Shown here one piece after another: positions 30,534-42,033 of a stretch of 64,000 nt of DNA. Each line of letters starts with the position of its first letter. The first letter of the stretch is position 1. The translations under genes and the position numbers were made by a program. The notes under the pieces were generated by a model. That model searched no databases and had not been told where the DNA came from. It saw nothing but the letters and a program-made list of their open reading frames with translations. The DNA is taken from contig BCIG01000015.1 in NCBI GenBank assembly GCA_001599915.1, positions 1-64,000 on the forward strand, given 5' to 3'. This DNA is from Symbiotaphrina buchneri. Taxonomy: Eukaryota > Ascomycota > Symbiotaphrinales > Symbiotaphrinaceae.

Positions 30534-30850
30534 AGACCGGCCCTTACGATTTGGCAATTGAAGCAAACTCCTGCCAACGTTTTACAGCTTATCAAGATTA
30601 TCATTCAGAAAGTAATGCATTGCGCTCCATCCTACGATGTGTTGTAGTACGGACCAGAAGGCTCCTTTGATGGACTAGCGCCGCTTTCGGCGAATCGACG
30701 ACATCATCGATCTTCATCCGTCAATGAACTCCGTTATGGCCGCAGTCTACCTCTCGACTTTGGAAACTCCCTCTCTCCTGCAGATATTTCATTATATATG
30801 TGTGCTTCGTCCCTCAACGAACCCTGAACTCATACTGCGTGGCACCCACA
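30534..30850. promoter_or_regulatory. Upstream region of the photolyase gene
   Basis: This gap of 317 bases ends with TATATATG near 30794-30801, about 50 bases before the photolyase ATG, a possible TATA-like element. No other motif could be assigned. Confidence 0.3.
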
Positions 30851-32907
30851 ATGGGATCCATCGTTGACGCGCGACCACAACCAAATCCCCGTGTCCTGTA
30901 TTGGTTCCGCACAGACCTGCGCCTTCACGACTCGCCAGCTCTACACCACGCCCTGTCATTGAATCCTTCGACACTGTACTGCGTCTGGACCTGGGACCCG
31001 CACTACGTGTACCATTCCCGCGTCGGTCCAAACCGCTGGCAATTTCTGCTCGACAGCCAAGCAGACCTCTCGAAGAACTTGAGCAAGCTCAATCCGAAAC
31101 AGAAACTGTTAGTCGTGAGAGAAGCGCCGACAACGGTGTTGCCGAAGCTGTGGAAGGAATGGAAGATTGATGTGCTTGTGTTTGAGAGAGACACGGATGG
31201 GTACACGCGGGGGAGAGATGAGGAGGTGGAGAGGCTGGCGAAGGAGATGGGTGTTAGAGTCGAAAGTAGAGTTGGAAGGACATTGTGGGATCCCGTTGAT
31301 GTGGTCAGAGAGATTGGAGGACGTCCGACGATGAGTATTGCGCAATTGGAGAAGGTAAGATTCTCTCTCTGGTGAAGACCCTGAAAACGCAGCGAATGAC
31401 CCCTGGATAGGCAGCAGCAAAACTAGGAGACCCACAAAGGCCTCTCCCAGCACCGAGCTCTCTTCCAGATCCAGGGGACACGTCGCTGTCATCATCAGTA
31501 CCCCATGAGACGCCCGAAGTTCGGTATGACCTCAATGAGAAATATCGTAATCGCAGACCAGTACAGTATGAATCCATTTCCGGGCCTGAACACGACTTCG
31601 GTGTCCCGACTCTCGAGGAACTAGGCATCGAACCAGCAACAACACCCCACCGTGGCGGTGAGACCATTGCACTACGAAACCTCGACTCCATCATGAAGAA
31701 GGAAGACTACATAGCGACGTTCGAAAAGCCCGCGACGGCACCCACCGCATTCGAACCACAAGCCACGACGCTGCTCTCGCCACATATCCACTTCGGCACC
31801 CTGAGTATCCGAGAATTCTACTGGCGAGTACAAGACCTGCTCTCCGCGCGGCGCAAAGAGCGCAAAAAAACCTCTTCCCTCCCCGTCAACCTGCCGGGCC
31901 AACTCCTTTTCCGCGAAATGTATTTCAGCGCACAACACGCCGTCGGGAGCGCATACCATACCGTGCGCGGCAACGCTATCTGCAGGTTCATTCCGTGGCA
32001 CCTTGTCGAGTCCTGCGACATCAACAACCCTTCGCCAGCCGACTCCCGCGCCGCAGAGTGGTTCACCCGCTGGCGCGAAGGCCGCACCGGGTTCCCGTGG
32101 ATCGACGCTCTGATGCGGCAGCTCCGTCTGGAAGGCTGGATCCACCACCTGGGGCGGCACGCGGTAGCGTGCTTCCTGACGCGCGGCGGCTGCTATGTCT
32201 CGTGGGAGCGCGGCGCTGAGGTGTTTGAGGAATGGCTGATTGATCATGAAGTCGCTAGCAATGCGGGGAATTGGATGTGGTTGGCGTGCGCGGCGTTCTT
32301 TTCGCAGTTTCACAGGTGTTATAGTCCGGTGAAGTTCCCGCAGCGCTGGGATAAGGATGGTAGCTTTGTGAGGAGGTATGTGCCTGAGTTGAAGCGCTTT
32401 GATGCCAAGTATATTTATGAGCCCTGGAGAGCGCCGGTGGTGGATCAGAAGAGGTGGGGGTGTCTTGTGAAGGGAGACGGGACGGTGAAGAAGGAGGGGG
32501 AGGTGCAGGTGTATCCCAAACCGATGTTCGATTTCGACGAGAGGCGGAAGATCTGTATTGACGCTATGAGAAGGGCTTATGGTGAGAAGATGTATGGAGA
32601 CGATCCACGGGTTCTAGATGGTTCTTGGACAGAGGTCTTCGGTGTTGATGACACCAAGACTGGCCACGACGACCAAGGAAAAGCTCAAGCCGTGGACAAG
32701 GAAGATGGAGATGAAGAGGAAATATTGGAGGAACATGCTGGCAAGGGGACCGAGGAACAAAGGCATACGAGTTCAGTACAGACCACAACAAGGAAAAGAG
32801 TGCGCGGGCGAGGTCATGGTAAAGACAGCGAAGTGAATCTGCTACCAAGGGCAAAGAAACGCAGAAAGGCGCAGACAACTCTAGATCAGCACATCTCCAG
32901 CACATGA
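30851..32907 (+). CDS. Photolyase/cryptochrome, (6-4)/animal-cryptochrome-like
   Basis: Two exons (30851-31354, 31411-32907) encode 666 residues. The N-terminal antenna-binding domain starts VLYWFRTDLRLHDSPALHHA. The FAD-binding domain carries GQLLFREMYFSAQH, GRTGFPWIDALMRQLRLEGW, IHHLGRHAVACFLTRGGCYV and NAGNWMWLACAAFF. The paired His before LGRHAVACFLTRG is typical of (6-4) photolyases rather than class I CPD enzymes. The tail of about 110 residues is acidic and then strongly basic (KKRRKAQ), a likely nuclear signal, and ends QTTLDQHIS. Expected role: light-driven repair of UV photoproducts and/or light signalling in the nucleus. An alternative is a sensor-only cryptochrome. The ATG 30851 start is favoured because the conserved domain begins 12 residues later. 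Confidence 0.9.
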
Positions 32908-33549
32908 TATGTGTAGATCGCCTATCCGAAAGTACCATCTGTACCTATGCATAATTACATAGCGTATGGCACCTGGTCATCCACTGTTGCCACCACCGAC
33001 CGCAATGAGGGATGTCTCTCGTGATATACTGTTCTTGTGATGAATCGTATACGATCACAGCTACAAGATGCTAGCAAAAATAGGAACTCAAGAAATTGAA
33101 CGGAAAAAGCAAAGAGACGCGCCAGCACAGATATGCGGAGGAACTCCGGCAGGGAAAAGGTCTCCATTGGGTGTGCAATAGGCAATACAGAGACAGATGC
33201 TAGATGGCGGAATGGAGACGAGAATGCTTTCACGTCTTGCAAGCGAGTCTGCGGACGGGCTCGTGGATGAGGTATATATCACCATGCACGGAACTGCAGT
33301 CTATGTGAAAGGATAAAATATACATCAGAGAAAAGTATATTGATAAATGTATTATACACAATGTGGAAGTAAGGTAAGGTACTGTACCAAGGTACAAAGT
33401 CCTTCATTAAGGGCTCTCATAAAAGCCGAACCCAGACCGCGTCTCATCATATATGTCAGAAAAGAAAATTTCCATGTCCGGTTGTATGCATCATATATAA
33501 CGATCGGGCCCACGCCATCTCGTGATACTATAGTAAGGTGCTAGGTGCT
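32908..33549. other. Intergenic between convergent genes, no gene seen
   Basis: The 3' flanks of the photolyase and CFEM genes lie here. A minus frame at 32955-33242 is unsupported. GGTAAGGTACTGTACCAAGGTAC near 33372-33394 is locally palindromic and could be a termination or hairpin sequence. Confidence 0.4.
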
Positions 33550-34410
33550 TTACAGACCGGCAACAGCCAAAGCCAGCCCAATCGCTCCCGCGCCGATGAT
33601 CTTCCCCGCGCCAGCCGTAGCCGCAGCACCGGTGACAGCAGACGACGACGCCACGGTGGCAGTGCCATTGCTAACCGCCGTGACGGAGCTGGTCACGGCC
33701 GTCGTCGAGGACACGACAACAGTCGAGCTGGCCACGCTCGTGGATGTTGCGACTTCGGTGGTGGTGGCGACGCTGCTTGAGGCGGGGGCAGACGAGGAAG
33801 CTGCGGCGAAGGAGCTAGCGGGCGCTGAGGAGGAGGCAGCGGCAGAGGAAGAGGCGGCGGAGGTAGCGGCGCCGCTGGAGACGGGCACGCTGATGGTGAT
33901 GGGTACGCCGGCGTTGGCGCAGATGGCTTCGAGGACTTGGATTGTTGCTGTTGTGCAAGAACGATTAGTCTCTAGTCTCTGCCTTCTGGGCTTCTGCATG
34001 AGAGTTCTCAAGGGGTAGCTCGGGGGGAAGGGGGGAAAGGATAGGGTTGGAAGACGTACTAGCCTGATCAGCCGCCGAGCAAGCGCCCTGCACGCACGGC
34101 GTCACAGCGGGGATGGCCTGCGTGTTCTTGCACTGGCACGCATAGTCCGTCAGCCCGCTGCAGCTGTCGCTGCCGAGCGTCGTGGCGAGACATGTCAACT
34201 GTTACCGACAGAGAATTAGTATGAAGTGCGTCTCAAGTATTGGAAGGGCTGAGGAAGGATGGGTTGCTGGGGCTGACGATGGGTGTAGGGCGGAGCAGGG
34301 GTTGATATGGGAAGGGGAAGGCGTACAGCGCAGCTGGGAATATCAGCGATGGTCTGCGCGTGCACGACGGCAGCGGCGGCAGCGAGAGTGATGGCGATGT
34401 AGGACTTCAT
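33550..34410 (-). CDS. CFEM-domain GPI-anchored cell-surface protein
   Basis: Exons 34327-34410, 34060-34198 and 33550-33947 encode 206 residues. A signal peptide (KSYIAITLAAAAAVVHAQ) is followed by a CFEM domain with all eight cysteines in order: IPSCALTCL, SDSC, YACQC, TPC, GAC and LEAIC. A long Ala/Ser/Thr-rich stalk and a hydrophobic tail (GAGKIIGAGAIGLALAVAGL) fit GPI anchoring, with a likely omega site in the Ala/Gly run before it. CFEM proteins act in heme or iron capture, surface adhesion or wall integrity. The two introns are long (128 and 112 bases) compared with neighbours. Both splices keep the cysteine pattern intact, which supports the model. Confidence 0.87.
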
Positions 34411-37063
34411 TTTGCTGTGCTGGTGGGGAGAAGTGTATGGTGTATATACAGCCGGGATAAAGAGTGGATTCAGCGAATGAATTCGTGCGGCGTCTCAACA
34501 ACGAGCGAGTGGGAAAATGCCGAATTGCTTTTAGGGATACTTCAAGATGTCAATAGGAGGAGGGCTTCACACGGCGCCGGATGTGGCGGGCCCCTTTTAT
34601 AGACGTCCGGGAGCCTCGGTCCAAACCCGCAAACAAGCAGTCACACAACGGATGGAGTGCATGTGCAGGCGCAAAGCATCGGTCTGTCCTTCCTTTCCCC
34701 TCTTTGTCCCAGCCCAGCTAGTCGGAAAACTCCAGGTCAAGGTAGCATGTTCACCTCCATGGGCAACGGGACCAGGAATCCCCGTTCTTTCTGCCCTGCG
34801 CCAGCTCTTGCTTGCTCCTCCTGCATCGGGCAAAGCCCCAGCGCCGCTAAGGTGTCATTAGCGTTTTCATCCCCACGGGGCGAACTTCGAACTAGCAGCG
34901 TTAGCGCCTCTACACCCCTCAGTTCGGTCACTTCAGTGCGGTCCCCCTGAGCGAGGAAGGCCGCGGGCGCCCCGAAGATGCCGGAGAATGTGCCAGAAAC
35001 GGCTGGTGTGGGAGACTAAGGGCAGGAGCATGGCGCCATGGTGATGGGAAAGAAAACTCTTCCTTGTACTCACAGATGTTCTATTCGTAGCTGGTGAATT
35101 TCACGCTGCTACGGTAGCGGTCCGAGGCTGGATCAGCGAGTGTTTGGTACGAATCGTGCTTCAGATTCTGTACCTGTGCCGAGCCAGCGAGTAGTATCCC
35201 TCTCTCTACTCCAGTGCTAGTTGACGCACCGGTTCTCGGGTTTTGTGCGATGAGCGATCTGCCATGGGATTTGCAACGCTGCTGCGGTTCACATGCTCGA
35301 GCATGGCGAAACGTGCCGAGGTCCCTTTCTTCTCGTGCAATACACCGACAACGCAGCAAGTTCGGGCAGTGCGCCCAGCCATGAGAAGGCCAACGGCGGC
35401 GAGGGTCGTACCTGCATCACCTCCGATCTGTCACTGGCCCACCGAACCGACATCCAAGCATCGTGACCTGTCATTCTTGCATTCTCTAAGCCATGAGTCC
35501 ATGTTACCTACCTTAGATATTGAAGCCCCGTGAAATCTCAGTCACTGTGACCACCGATGATCCCCCAGAGGCAATCCAGCACCCAGGTCACGAGACAGGA
35601 TGGCATTTTCCTCGTGGGGCGCACAGTGGACAGAGATTTCGCTCATTTACGTAAGATCGTCCCTCACCGCACCATTCCTGGCAAGCGTTTCCGAAAACTC
35701 GGGGTAGCCTGGGGCAGCGGATCGGGCGCTTCCGAGTGGAGACTCGGATGTTTGTAGTGTTTTTCTTTTCTTATGATGCAGGTACGACGATAATACTGTA
35801 GTCTTAACTTGTAACTGTAACCTTACGAAGTAGACTCGGGAGGTAATAATCATACGATCAGTCTAATATCGTAAAAGGGGGAAGAGAAATTTACCTTTGG
35901 TGTCACATGGAAAAGTTTAGGGCCTTTGGATGAGCTGTCCCTCGACCGGCGTCCAGTTAGGTCGTGGCTATTTCGAAACCAAAGGGCCTGAGCGTAAGGG
36001 CGTAAGAGCATAACGCCCAGGGGACATATCGATCTGCAGGTGCTATCTTATGATGTGGACGTACCGTCGATACCTATGACATGGTTTTCAGTGACAAAGT
36101 GAGCCTCAGTGGCAAAGCTTTTCCTTGGCCATCCTCGTAGCTTTTCTCGGGGGTGCTTGGATGGGACAATGATTCGACGACCAACAACAGCAGGTCAAAG
36201 CCACAAACAAACCACAACGAACAAATACTAGTTTCCTCTACCGCCCAACCATCCCCTTTCCAGCAAGGCAGCCTTCCCTCTCTCATCATCCTGCATAACG
36301 GAGTCGCTGCCGAAAACGCCATAGTTCTTGCGACCATTTCCACCTCGGCCTTCAGCCCATCCGATCCTGGAGAAACCCCGCATGCCAAGGCCACCGGATG
36401 AGATGGGATACCCACACTTGCAGCTTCGACGCTAGGCCCGGGCCAGTAAGATTGGCTTTGTTCGCATCGTCCTTTGTTTGATGCAGGTCACGCTCCGCCC
36501 CCCGACGAACTTGTACGAGTACGATGTCGGACACACAAAGCGCATGCATGAAGGCAGACAAGACAGAAGAGCATGGCTTCTGGAGTGTCACATGCCACAT
36601 TCCCGTGCGACCGTTTCTTTCGGCCGAGGTAAAAGGAAGGACCGCAGCTGGCAGCGAATACGCCGCTCCCTTTTAGGAGAGTTAATAGGGGAAGGCTCCG
36701 GTAGTTTCATGTCCTGTTTGGAAAAGCACAATCTCCGCAGTGTTCCGCAGGTTCCTTTCTGGCTGGACTGCTCCTGAAAACCTGGGAAAGGGCTTTTGTC
36801 ACCGGGTTGAAAGTGGAAGGGCGCAGAGTTTCCTGCCCCATGCAACGTTCCATTACCCCAGACATCTGCCCCTGTTCCTGTTCCTGTTTCCACCCGGAAT
36901 AATCTGGAAGCCGTCACCCGCCCGGCAGTGGATACCCGCCTGCCGTACATTACCACTGCAAGAAAGAATAATCTCCATCCTTGAGGCAATCCCTTTGCGA
37001 TCTCTATCCCAGACTCGATAGCCTCGTCGCAGGCACCCGCTCACCTCCATATCATCATCCGCC
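34411..37063. other. Long intergenic region (2.65 kb), no supported gene
   Basis: Frames such as 34547-34861, 36074-36415 and 36588-36989 lack domains, splice logic or family signatures. Short tandem CTGTTC units occur near 36870. The final 300 bases before the DUF3712 gene are pyrimidine-rich. It may hold a long promoter or non-coding transcripts, but nothing can be claimed. Confidence 0.4.
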
Positions 37064-38284
37064 ATGGCGGACAAGGAGGACACGACCGCCGCGCAGTTTG
37101 AGGAGCCGCCCGCTGCGCGCGCAGGCTTCGGCACGCGCCTCAAGCGGCACTACAAGCGGTTCTGGTGGCTGCACATCTTGATCTTCATCGCCGTCTTCTT
37201 GATCATCTTTCTTCCCATGTGCGTTCCCTATGCACCCCATCTCTCTCCAAGCTCCAACCCATCCCAGGATTCTGGTCTGACATGCTGCGCGCAGTTACTA
37301 TGTCGGCTACCCACATATCGCCCAACACCAGATCAACCAATCCCGGACGGAGATCAAGTCCATGACCCTCGCCAACCCCTCGCCCACCTCCTTCCAACTA
37401 ACGCAGCACGCCGTGCTCTACAGCAACAGCTCCTACCACCCGCGGCTCGACGCCTTCAACGCCTCCCTCTCCCTCGGGACCAGCAACAGCAGTAGCGACC
37501 CATCCTTCGCGCAAGTCCTGATCCCCGCAACGCACTCCACCGGCGCAGCGGACGTGTATATTACGAACCAAACCCTGCAGCTGAGCAACGAGGCGGCGTA
37601 CGCGGATTTCTGCCGCGCCATTCTGGGCCAGGAGGAGTTCGAGCTGGTTATTGCTGGCAGACCGAAGTTGCATGAGATGAGCTTTCCGGTGATTAATGTG
37701 GACTATCATCCGACTGTGACGATGAAAGGTTGGTTTGCTCTGGCGCGGAGACTGTGGATGATCCGGAATAGGGGTTGAAATGGGCTGACGATAAAGTAGG
37801 GCTGAATAACCTCAACGGGCTATCCATCACGAACGTCAGCGTGCCGAAGACGACGCAATCCGATGGCGCGAATATGATTGGCAACGTCACGATCCCCAAC
37901 CCATCGGTTCTCACGATCGAGCTTGTGCGTCCCCCCTCCTCCCTTCTCCCCTCCTCCCAAAACCCCCTCAAACTAACACCACCCCCCTGACAGGGCGACG
38001 TATCAATGAACCTCTTCGTCCTCGGAACCTTTCTCGGCACCTCCACCCTCAAATCCCTAACACTAACACCGGGGAACAACACGCTGCCGATGCGGGCGGT
38101 CGTCAACGAGACAGTGATCCTGCTGAACATCGGCAGTTTCCGCGATGGCGTCGTGCCGATTGTGGTGAGCTCGAATTCTACCGTCTATGGGGGCGTGCAT
38201 ATCCCGTATTATGAGGCGGCGCTGCAGAGTGCGAACCAGACTGTCCAGGTGGATATTTCGGCGGTGCTGAGTGGGGTGGCTTGA
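37064..38284 (+). CDS. DUF3712-type membrane-anchored protein
   Basis: Four exons (37064-37218, 37295-37728, 37797-37924, 37994-38284) encode 335 residues. A cytosolic N-terminus is followed by one transmembrane anchor at about residues 34-52 (WWLHILIFIAVFLIIFLPM). A beta-rich lumenal or extracellular domain follows, typical of DUF3712 (formerly seen with LEA_2-like folds): INQSRTEIKSMTLANPSPTS, QLSNEAAYADFCRAILGQEE, NNLNGLSITNVSVP, GTFLGTSTLKSLTLTPGNNT. Several N-glycosylation sequons (NSS, NAS, NQT, NVT) support exposure in the secretory path. Introns are 76, 68 and 69 bases. Biochemical role unknown; possibly vacuolar or plasma-membrane lipid-related. Confidence 0.85.
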
Positions 38285-39643
38285 TGGGAGGGTGCTTGAA
38301 GAAAGTTGTTCTGGGTGGGTGGTTTGATTCGGTTTGATGGGAGGTTATTTTGTGGGGTGATTGGAAGGGTCGGCGCGGTGCTGTGGGTGATATACCTCTC
38401 CTGTCGATTTTTGTTTGTTGAGATTGATTTGTGCAGATATTGGAACGGCCGGGACGGTACTGTACTGTGGACGATACCTGTTTGCTGTGGTGGATTTCTG
38501 TTTGTCTCCTGCTTTCTCACGGGATGGAGAGGCATGTTCGTACAGGAAGATCGCTCGTTTTGCGTTCAAGTGTAGTCTTCCTGTAAATGCTTGCAAAGAC
38601 AGAGACAGATCATTGCACATCAGCGCGTGTTTTCCATCCCTGCGTGGTGTTCCTGGACAATGCTAACCGCCTGCCATCACTCTCAGTCACCGGTTGCCGT
38701 CATCAGAGCTACAACACTCACAAGGCCTGGCTGGGGATGACGAGGCGCCGGCGCGGGCCGACCTGGGACGGACTAGTATCCGAGAGTCGTTACGGCGCAC
38801 CATGTCCAGAACGTCTTTCCTCATTCCATATAACCTTCATTAATATGATATTCCCAGGATCCAGCACGCCACTCTTCTCTAAGAAGCGGATCCCATATCA
38901 GTTGTGCCATTAACATCATAACGGTGTCGGCCGAGGCTCCTCATCGTCCTGAAGATGTCAAATGTTCACGGCAGATGTCTGATTGGCGGCAAGACCTGAG
39001 AGCGTGCACCCAAAGATGCTAGGCTTCAACCTTGATAAGACCTCAGGAAATGCTTCCGGCCCGCCACCGATAAGCCGACGACCTGCTCTCTCATTATCAT
39101 TTCGATTATCATCGGACAAATCCCAGGGACGAGCCGCCGTATCTAGGGTACGGCGCGCTTCCAAGAAACGCCCAGCCGCTTACCACGCGTTATCTCTTCC
39201 ACTCTTTGGCTTGGCTTCCTCGTATCTTCCTGCTTATCTCCCCCAATCTCGCCATGGCGCCGCCGCGGTTTCCCCCGGAACCCCTGCTTTCCTCTCGATA
39301 GAGTGACGGCCCTAGTCCGAAAGGGAAGCCACTGGAGATGTTATCCCTGCAGGTGCAGCGATCTCCAAGCTCCCACCGCCGATAAGATACTGTGCTGCAT
39401 GTCGGCGCCCCGCCGCCCTCAGCCTCGCTGGGCCCTGGGGCAGGACACCCCTGTCTGCCGATGCAGTGTTCCTTATCAACGGCTTGTATCAACGGCTTGT
39501 CTAGACCTTGGCTGCATCTGCTGTCTCGTACTCGATAGAAATACGGAGCCACATCCCTGACTCTCGCCAGGCCGACCTGTGCTTCTCTCACCATCGACCA
39601 TCGGTCATCATCACCATTCCTCCATTCCACCACGACCATCACG
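38285..39643. other. Intergenic, no supported gene
   Basis: About 1.36 kb. An imperfect tandem resemblance exists between about 38360-38420 and 38445-38510 (GGTACTGT/GGTGCTGT, GATACCTGTTT/GATATACCTCT), perhaps an old local duplication. The last 60 bases before the permease start are CA/CCA-rich. Confidence 0.4.
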
Positions 39644-41387
39644 ATGGAAGATCACGAGAAGAAAGTCGCCGAGACGGGCATCACGCACTCACCGCACGCC
39701 GAGACTGAAATCGGTGAGGTGCTGGAGGCCAAATACAGGCACACGAAACGCGGCCTGTCAGGGCGCCATGTGCAACTCATGACCATCGGCGGCTCCATCG
39801 GGACCGGACTCTTCGTCGGGATCGGGTCGTCGCTACGGACCGCGGGCCCGCTGTCGTGCCTGCTGGCGTACATCATCTACTCGTGCATCTTCATCTTCCC
39901 GTGCAACATGGCCGTGGCCGAGATGGCCTGCCACCTGCCCATCCGCGGCAGTATTTATGAGTTTGCCAGTCGCTATGTGGATCCTGCGTTTGGCTTCTGT
40001 CTGGGCTGGACGTATTTCTATGGTGCTTGTATGCTGTTCTGTGCGGAGATTTCGGCGGTCGCGACGGTTATGGGATACTGGGATTCGACGACCAATGCTG
40101 CCGCTTGGATTGCGATGGCGCTGGCCGTGTGCATAATCTTGAACGTCTTCGCTGTCAAGTATGTTATCCTTGAAAGTTTGAACATTCAAACCGTCGCTAA
40201 CTTTTCATCAGATTCTATGGAGAAAGTGAATTCATCTTCGCCTCCACCAAGATCCTGCTGCTCGTCGGACTGATATTCCTCACCTTCATCACCATGGTCG
40301 GCGGTAACCCCAAGCATGACGCGTATGGCTTCCGGAATTGGAAGCACGGGAACGCCATGCACGAGTATTACACGACCGGTACAACAGGACGCTTCCTGGG
40401 CTGGTGGAGCGTCATGCTATACGCTGCGTTCTCCGTCTCCGGACCCGATCTGATCGCTTTGGCCGCCGGCGAGATCCAAAAGTATGCATCACACACATTT
40501 CCCAGACGGCCCTGCTAACGATTGCCAGTCCCCGCCGTAACATCCCCCGCTGTGCTCGCCGCGTATTCTTCCGCATCGTCGGCTTCTACGTCATCGGCGT
40601 GCTGGGCGTCGGCATCATCTGCTCCAGCCGGGACCCGCGCCTCCTGAACGCTCTGTCCGCGGGCTCTGCCGGGTCTGCCGCCTCCCCCTGGGTCATCGGG
40701 ATCACCAACCTGGGCATCCACGGTCTACCCAGCCTCATCAACGCACTGATCCTGATCTCGGGGTGGTCATGCGGGAACGCATACCTCTACAGCGCGTCAC
40801 GGACACTCTACTCGCTCGCACTGGACGGGCAAGCGCCGCGGTTCTTCCTCAAGTGCACCAAAGCCGGCAACCCTATCTACTGCGTCGCCACCGTGGCGGT
40901 GATCAGCTGCATCACGTTCCTCGTAGCCTCCAACGCGGCCTCGACCGTGTTCGGCTGGTTCGTCGACCTGACCACCTCCGCGTACCTGTTGTGCTACACG
41001 TTCTTCCTCGCCACGTACGTCGGCTGGTACCGCGCGCTCAAGGCGCAGGGCATCTCGCGCGACACGCTGGTCTGGAAGGCCCCGTTCATGCCGTACATGG
41101 CGTACATCGCCATCGGCGCCGGCAGCACGGTGATTCTGTTTGTAGCCTGGGACAGCTTCCACCCCTTCAGCGTGCAGGGCTTCATCACGGGCTACTTCAG
41201 CCTGCCGTATGCGGCCGTCATGTTCACCATCTGGAAGGTCCTGAAGAAGACGAAGTTTGTCAATCCGGCCGAGGCGGATATCTGGTCTGGAAAGGAGGAG
41301 GTCGATCGTGAATGCGAGATCTGGGAGGGCCCCGAGGCGCCGAAACCGACGGGCTTTGTGGCACGGATGTGGGATAAGATTTGGTAG
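39644..41387 (+). CDS. Amino-acid permease (AAT family)
   Basis: Exons 39644-40158, 40212-40481 and 40529-41387 encode 547 residues. The cytosolic N-terminus ends KRGLSGRHVQLMTIGGSIGT, the classic entry into TM1 of yeast-type amino-acid permeases (IGGSIGTGLFVG). Then come PCNMAVAEMACHLPIRGSIY, ASRYVDPAFGFCLGWTYFY, and YAAFSVSGPDLIALAAGEIQ leading to NPRRNIPRC. About twelve membrane helices are expected, and the protein should be a plasma-membrane proton symporter for amino acids. Introns of 53 and 47 bases join conserved motifs exactly. Substrate range is unknown. Confidence 0.92.
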
Positions 41388-42033
41388 AGTTGGCGAGGAT
41401 GCATGCCCTACGCGCGTGGTGTTAGATAGCGGTGTGAAAGCAACGGCGGGTATAGATAGATGGTAGAGGCCCTTTTGAATGCAATCCGGTGCTCACACAA
41501 CGAAAAGTCTTTCCTCTCATGCGATATCACGACCTTGTGTCCTCAATAGTCACGTATACCTTCCGAGCTCTCTACGTCGTGTCCGGCCCTGTGTTAAACT
41601 ACCTAGGCTCTGGCTCCTACGGTGGCGACCAAGCAGTGTGCTTAAGCGGTGTTCTTGACTCCACCTGTGTGGTAGATGAAGCGTCACAGTGGCGGATCTG
41701 AGGCAAGTTATGATGGACTGCCAACTAAAAGAAAACGTGTTCTCTAGTCCAGGATAAATCAATCTTGACTGCACATAAAGGATGTCATCGTTTCGCCAGA
41801 AGAATCTTCCCGTACACACAAATCCGCCAACGCCATATTCTCAGCCGGCCTGAAACTTGCAAGGCGCCTCCCTTCGTCAACTCCCAGCTCCGCCACCCAT
41901 CAATCTCAGCACGTGAACAGCCCGCCAAACTCGCCGTAACACCTTGAATACTGAAACCATACTGCCAGACATCAAGATCGGCTTTTCATCAGATCACTGT
42001 GAGATCCTTTCCGTTACCTCATCGAACCGGCGC
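41388..42033. other. Intergenic between convergent genes, no gene seen
   Basis: The 3' flanks of the permease and P450 genes. Only short frames were seen. Nothing supported. Confidence 0.4.

Noticed and set aside
33545-34018. Plus frame opposite the CFEM gene
   Set aside because: Shadow of the Ala/Ser stalk; the minus strand carries all eight CFEM cysteines and a signal peptide.
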